From assembly GCA_007121975.1 (NCBI GenBank), contig SKJO01000328.1, positions 1-7,373 on the forward strand: a DNA stretch of 7,373 bases, written 5' to 3'. Below are positions 5,208-7,373 of this stretch, piece by piece. The notes under the pieces are model-generated. The model ran no database searches and had not been told where the DNA came from. It saw only the letters and a list, made by a program, of their open reading frames with translations. Within the stretch, counting starts at the first letter, position 1; each line of letters starts with the position of its first letter. Position numbers and translations under genes: made by a program. Source of the stretch: Nitriliruptoraceae bacterium (GTDB lineage Bacteria; Actinomycetota; Nitriliruptoria; Nitriliruptorales; Nitriliruptoraceae).

Positions 5208-5324
5208 GCAAGGGCACGTCTCGAGGTGCGCCCGGGGTCTGCTCAGCGACGCGGCCCCGGCCCGGTCGGGTCCCCACCCTGCGCCGCTGCCCGTTGCCCG
5301 TTCCCACCCTGCCCGGAGCCCCGC

Positions 5325-5354
5325 GTGAGCGAGATCGATGTGAGCGAGATCGAC
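5325..5354 (+). repeat. 15-bp tandem duplication at the pheS start
   Basis: GTGAGCGAGATCGAT (5325-5339) is followed by GTGAGCGAGATCGAC (5340-5354), 14 of 15 bases identical. It duplicates the start codon and five residues (V/M-S-E-I-D), giving two possible starts 15 bases apart. GAG at 5331-5333 could act as a weak ribosome-binding core for the second. Confidence 0.85.
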
Positions 5355-6341
5355 GCCCTGCAGACCGAGGCGCTGGCCGCCGTGGCCGCCGCCGACGACC
5401 TCGACGACCTCGAGCAGGTCCGGGTGCGCTTCGCCGGCAAGCGCTCGCAGCTCAACACGCTGCAGAAGGGGTTGCGCGACCTCGACCCCGACGAGCGCCG
5501 CACCCGGGGTCAGCAGCTCAACGCGCTGCGCCAGGCCCTGGAGGCGGCGCTCGGCGATCGTCGGGCGCAGTTGGCCGAGGTCGCGCTCGCGACTCGCCTG
5601 GAGGCGGAGCGCCTCGACCTGACCCTGCCACCTCGACGTCTGCGTCCCGGACGCCCGCACCTGCTGACCCAGGTCGAGCAGGAGATCATCGACGTCTTCG
5701 TCGGCATGGGCTACCGCGTCGCCGAGGGGCCCGAGGCCGAGGCCGGTGCGTTCAACTTCGACCTGCTCAACATCGAGGCCGACCACCCCGCCCGCCAGGA
5801 GATGGACACCATCTACGTCGAGGGCTTCGACGACGTCGTGCTGCGTACCCACACCTCGCCGGTGCAGGCGCGGGTGATGACCACCACCCCGCCGCCGATC
5901 GCGGTGATCTGCCCCGGACGCACCTACCGTGCCGATGCGGTCGACGCCACCCACTCGCCGGTGTTCAGCCAGGTCGAGGGCCTGGTGGTCGCCGAGGGCA
6001 TCACCATGGGGGACCTGCGCGGCACGCTGCTGGCCTTCAGCCGCCGGCTGTTCGGCCACGAGCGCGAGATCCGGCTGCGGCCCTCGTTCTTCCCGTTCAC
6101 CGAGCCCTCGGCCGAGGTCGACGTGTCGTTCGAGGGGGCGGGCGGCAACCACGGCTGGCTCGAGATCCTCGGCGCGGGCATGGTCGACCCCAACGTGCTC
6201 ACCGCATGCGGCATCGACGCTGAGCGCTACACCGGCTTCGCGTTCGGCATCGGGATCGAGCGGGTCGCGATGCTGCGCCACGGTGTGGCCGACATCCGTG
6301 ACCTGTTCGAGGCCGATGCACGGTTCCTGCGCCGCTTCTGA
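5325..6341 (+). CDS. pheS: Phenylalanyl-tRNA synthetase alpha subunit
   Basis: PheS carries the catalytic core of the heterotetrameric (alpha2beta2) class II enzyme that charges tRNA-Phe. The 338-residue product is close to the usual 330-350. Residues 5-100 form the N-terminal helical (coiled-coil) tRNA-binding arm. The class II catalytic domain follows: HPARQEMDTIY (154-164), LRTHTSPVQARVM (173-185), GRTYRADAVDATHSPVFSQVEGLVV (198-222), RPSFFPFTEPSAEVDV (252-267), GWLEILGAGMVDPNVL (277-292) and motif 3, GFAFGIGIERVAML (304-317) with its ATP-binding Arg313. GTG at 5325 has GGAG (5315-5318) 6 bases upstream. A second in-frame GTG at 5340, created by a 15-bp duplication, is an alternative. The open frame extends upstream to 4875, but that part overlaps the minus-strand gene's repeats and lacks PheS character. 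pheT follows after 37 bases. Confidence 0.97.
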   Translation: MSEIDVSEIDALQTEALAAVAAADDLDDLEQVRVRFAGKRSQLNTLQKGLRDLDPDERRTRGQQLNALRQALEAALGDRRAQLAEVALATRLEAERLDLTLPPRRLRPGRPHLLTQVEQEIIDVFVGMGYRVAEGPEAEAGAFNFDLLNIEADHPARQEMDTIYVEGFDDVVLRTHTSPVQARVMTTTPPPIAVICPGRTYRADAVDATHSPVFSQVEGLVVAEGITMGDLRGTLLAFSRRLFGHEREIRLRPSFFPFTEPSAEVDVSFEGAGGNHGWLEILGAGMVDPNVLTACGIDAERYTGFAFGIGIERVAMLRHGVADIRDLFEADARFLRRF

Positions 6342-6378
6342 CCCCGCCCCCTGCCGAGCACGCGACAAGGATCCCCAC

Positions 6379-7373
6379 GTGAAGCTGCCGCTGTCCTGGC
6401 TGACCTCGATGGTCGACATCGACCTGCCGGTCGAGGACCTCGTCGAGATCATGAGCACCCACGGCCTCGAGGTCGAGGCGGTCACCCGCCCCGGCGCCGG
6501 CGCCGCCGGGATCCGCACCGCCCGGGTGCTGCACTGGGCACCGCACCCGGCCGCCGACAAACTGCGGGTGGTGCGGGTCACCGCCGACGGCGGTGAGGGC
6601 GAGATCGAGCTGGTCTGCGGAGCCCACAACTTCGAGGTCGGCGACATCGTCGCCCATGCGCTGCCCGGCGGTCACGTGCCCGGTGTCACCGGCCCGGACG
6701 GCAGCAGGGGTCTGGACCTGACCGCCCGTGCCATCCGCGGGGTGACCTCGCACGGGATGCTGGCCTCGGCCCGCGAGCTCGAGCTCGGCGACGACCATGC
6801 CGGCATCCTCGTGCTCCCCGGCGACACCCCGCTGGGTGCCGACTTCACCGAGCTGGTGCCGCTGGGCGAGCCGGTCATCGAGATCGCGGTGCAGGCCGAC
6901 CGCGGCGACCACCTCAGCGTGCTCGGCGTCGCCCGTGACCTGGCCGCCATCCTCGACACGAGCTGGCACGCCCCGCCGGTGCCCGAGCCGGTGGCGGGGC
7001 CCACACTGCCGGTCACCCTCGACACCGACGGCTGCGAGCGGTTCGTGACCTGGGCGTTGGAGGACGTCACCGTGCAGCCCTCGCCGCCGTGGCTCGCCCA
7101 GCGGCTGGCCCAGTGCGGCATGCGCTCCATCGACGTGGTCGTGGACGTCACCAACTACGTCATGCTCGAGCTCGGCCAGCCCCTTCACGCCTTCGACCTC
7201 GACCGCCTGCGCGGCCCGTCGCTCACGGTGCGGACCTCCCCGGGCGGCGAGACGCTGACCACGCTGGACGATCAGGTGCGCGGGCTGCAGGCCGGCGACC
7301 TCGTCATCGACGACGCCGAGCGGGCCGTCAGCCTCGCCGGGGTGATGGGCGGACTCGACACCGAGGTGTCGGC
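6379..7373 (+). CDS. pheT: Phenylalanyl-tRNA synthetase beta subunit (5' part; truncated by the window edge)
   Basis: PheT is the beta subunit, which binds tRNA and carries the editing site that removes Tyr-tRNA-Phe. About 331 codons of the usual roughly 800 are visible, with no stop before the edge. The start VKLPLSWLTSMVDIDLPVEDLVEIMSTHGLEVE is the standard PheT N-terminus. An EMAP/OB-type tRNA-binding domain follows (GIRTARVLHWAPHPAADKLRVVRV and LVCGAHNFEVGDIVAHALPGG, 44-98), then SHGMLASARELELGDDHAGILVLP (124-147). The B3/B4 editing domain begins at about residue 210, with RSIDVVVDVTNYVMLELGQPLHAFDLDRL (249-277) and SLAGVMGG (318-325) conserved. In the usual NRPD-type motif this protein reads ADRGDHLSVLGVARDLAA (173-190), a modest deviation. 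GTG at 6379 is preceded by AAGGA, 7 bases away. The 37-base gap after pheS supports a pheST operon. Confidence 0.97.
   Translation, partial: MKLPLSWLTSMVDIDLPVEDLVEIMSTHGLEVEAVTRPGAGAAGIRTARVLHWAPHPAADKLRVVRVTADGGEGEIELVCGAHNFEVGDIVAHALPGGHVPGVTGPDGSRGLDLTARAIRGVTSHGMLASARELELGDDHAGILVLPGDTPLGADFTELVPLGEPVIEIAVQADRGDHLSVLGVARDLAAILDTSWHAPPVPEPVAGPTLPVTLDTDGCERFVTWALEDVTVQPSPPWLAQRLAQCGMRSIDVVVDVTNYVMLELGQPLHAFDLDRLRGPSLTVRTSPGGETLTTLDDQVRGLQAGDLVIDDAERAVSLAGVMGGLDTEVS

Noticed and set aside
4875..5324. Upstream extension of the pheS reading frame
   Set aside because: Its translation is the other-strand reading of the 18-bp repeats and intergenic DNA, it has no PheS similarity, and a good ribosome-binding site supports GTG 5325.
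5208..5324. T-box or Phe-rich leader peptide controlling pheST
   Set aside because: No T-box core, antiterminator or run of Phe codons was found.
4974..6647. 557-codon minus-strand open frame across pheS
   Set aside because: It lies antisense to unmistakable PheS and PheT sequence, and its product is low-complexity Arg/Gly/Asp/His-rich.
6199..7188. 329-codon minus-strand open frame opposite pheT
   Set aside because: It is antisense to conserved PheT domains and has shadow composition.

Overview
The window is a very GC-rich bacterial segment with strongly G/C-ending codons, non-ATG starts (ATC, GTG) and Shine-Dalgarno sites. Its gene order is infC-rpmI-rplT-rRNA methyltransferase followed by pheS-pheT. 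This order and base composition fit a high-GC actinomycete-type bacterium (Actinomycetota is my best inference; I cannot place it below phylum). Most of the window is core translation machinery. The exception is one large gene on the opposite strand, and that is the accessory element here.

Layout: 1-84 is the 3' tail of an upstream gene ending in a Pro/Gly-rich C-terminus. 85-444 is a structured leader containing several perfect hairpins, one of which (321-347, followed by a short T-rich stretch) looks like an attenuator. infC follows, and its real start appears to be an ATC codon at 445, the rare-start arrangement through which IF3 autoregulates in other bacteria. rpmI (L35) and rplT (L20) follow, and a perfect 14-bp hairpin closes the operon. 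A SpoU/TrmH-family 23S rRNA methyltransferase comes next.

2708-5077 on the minus strand encodes a 789-residue protein that interrupts the translation cluster. It has a disordered N-terminus made of six copies of a basic hexapeptide and five copies of an RSSD tetrapeptide, then a helical region, a Rossmann-type FAD domain with GxGxxG and GD motifs, an acidic Ser/Asp linker and a helical C-terminus. The FAD part looks like a class A flavin monooxygenase, with some resemblance to the eukaryotic MICAL monooxygenase domain. Its physiological role is unknown. Its stop codon and that of the methyltransferase lie in the two arms of one shared hairpin.

pheS and pheT (phenylalanyl-tRNA synthetase alpha and beta) are transcribed divergently from the flavoprotein gene. 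pheT runs off the right edge after about 331 codons. The functional theme is protein synthesis: initiation (IF3), the large subunit (L35, L20, 23S rRNA methylation) and tRNA charging (PheST), with the flavoprotein as the outlier.
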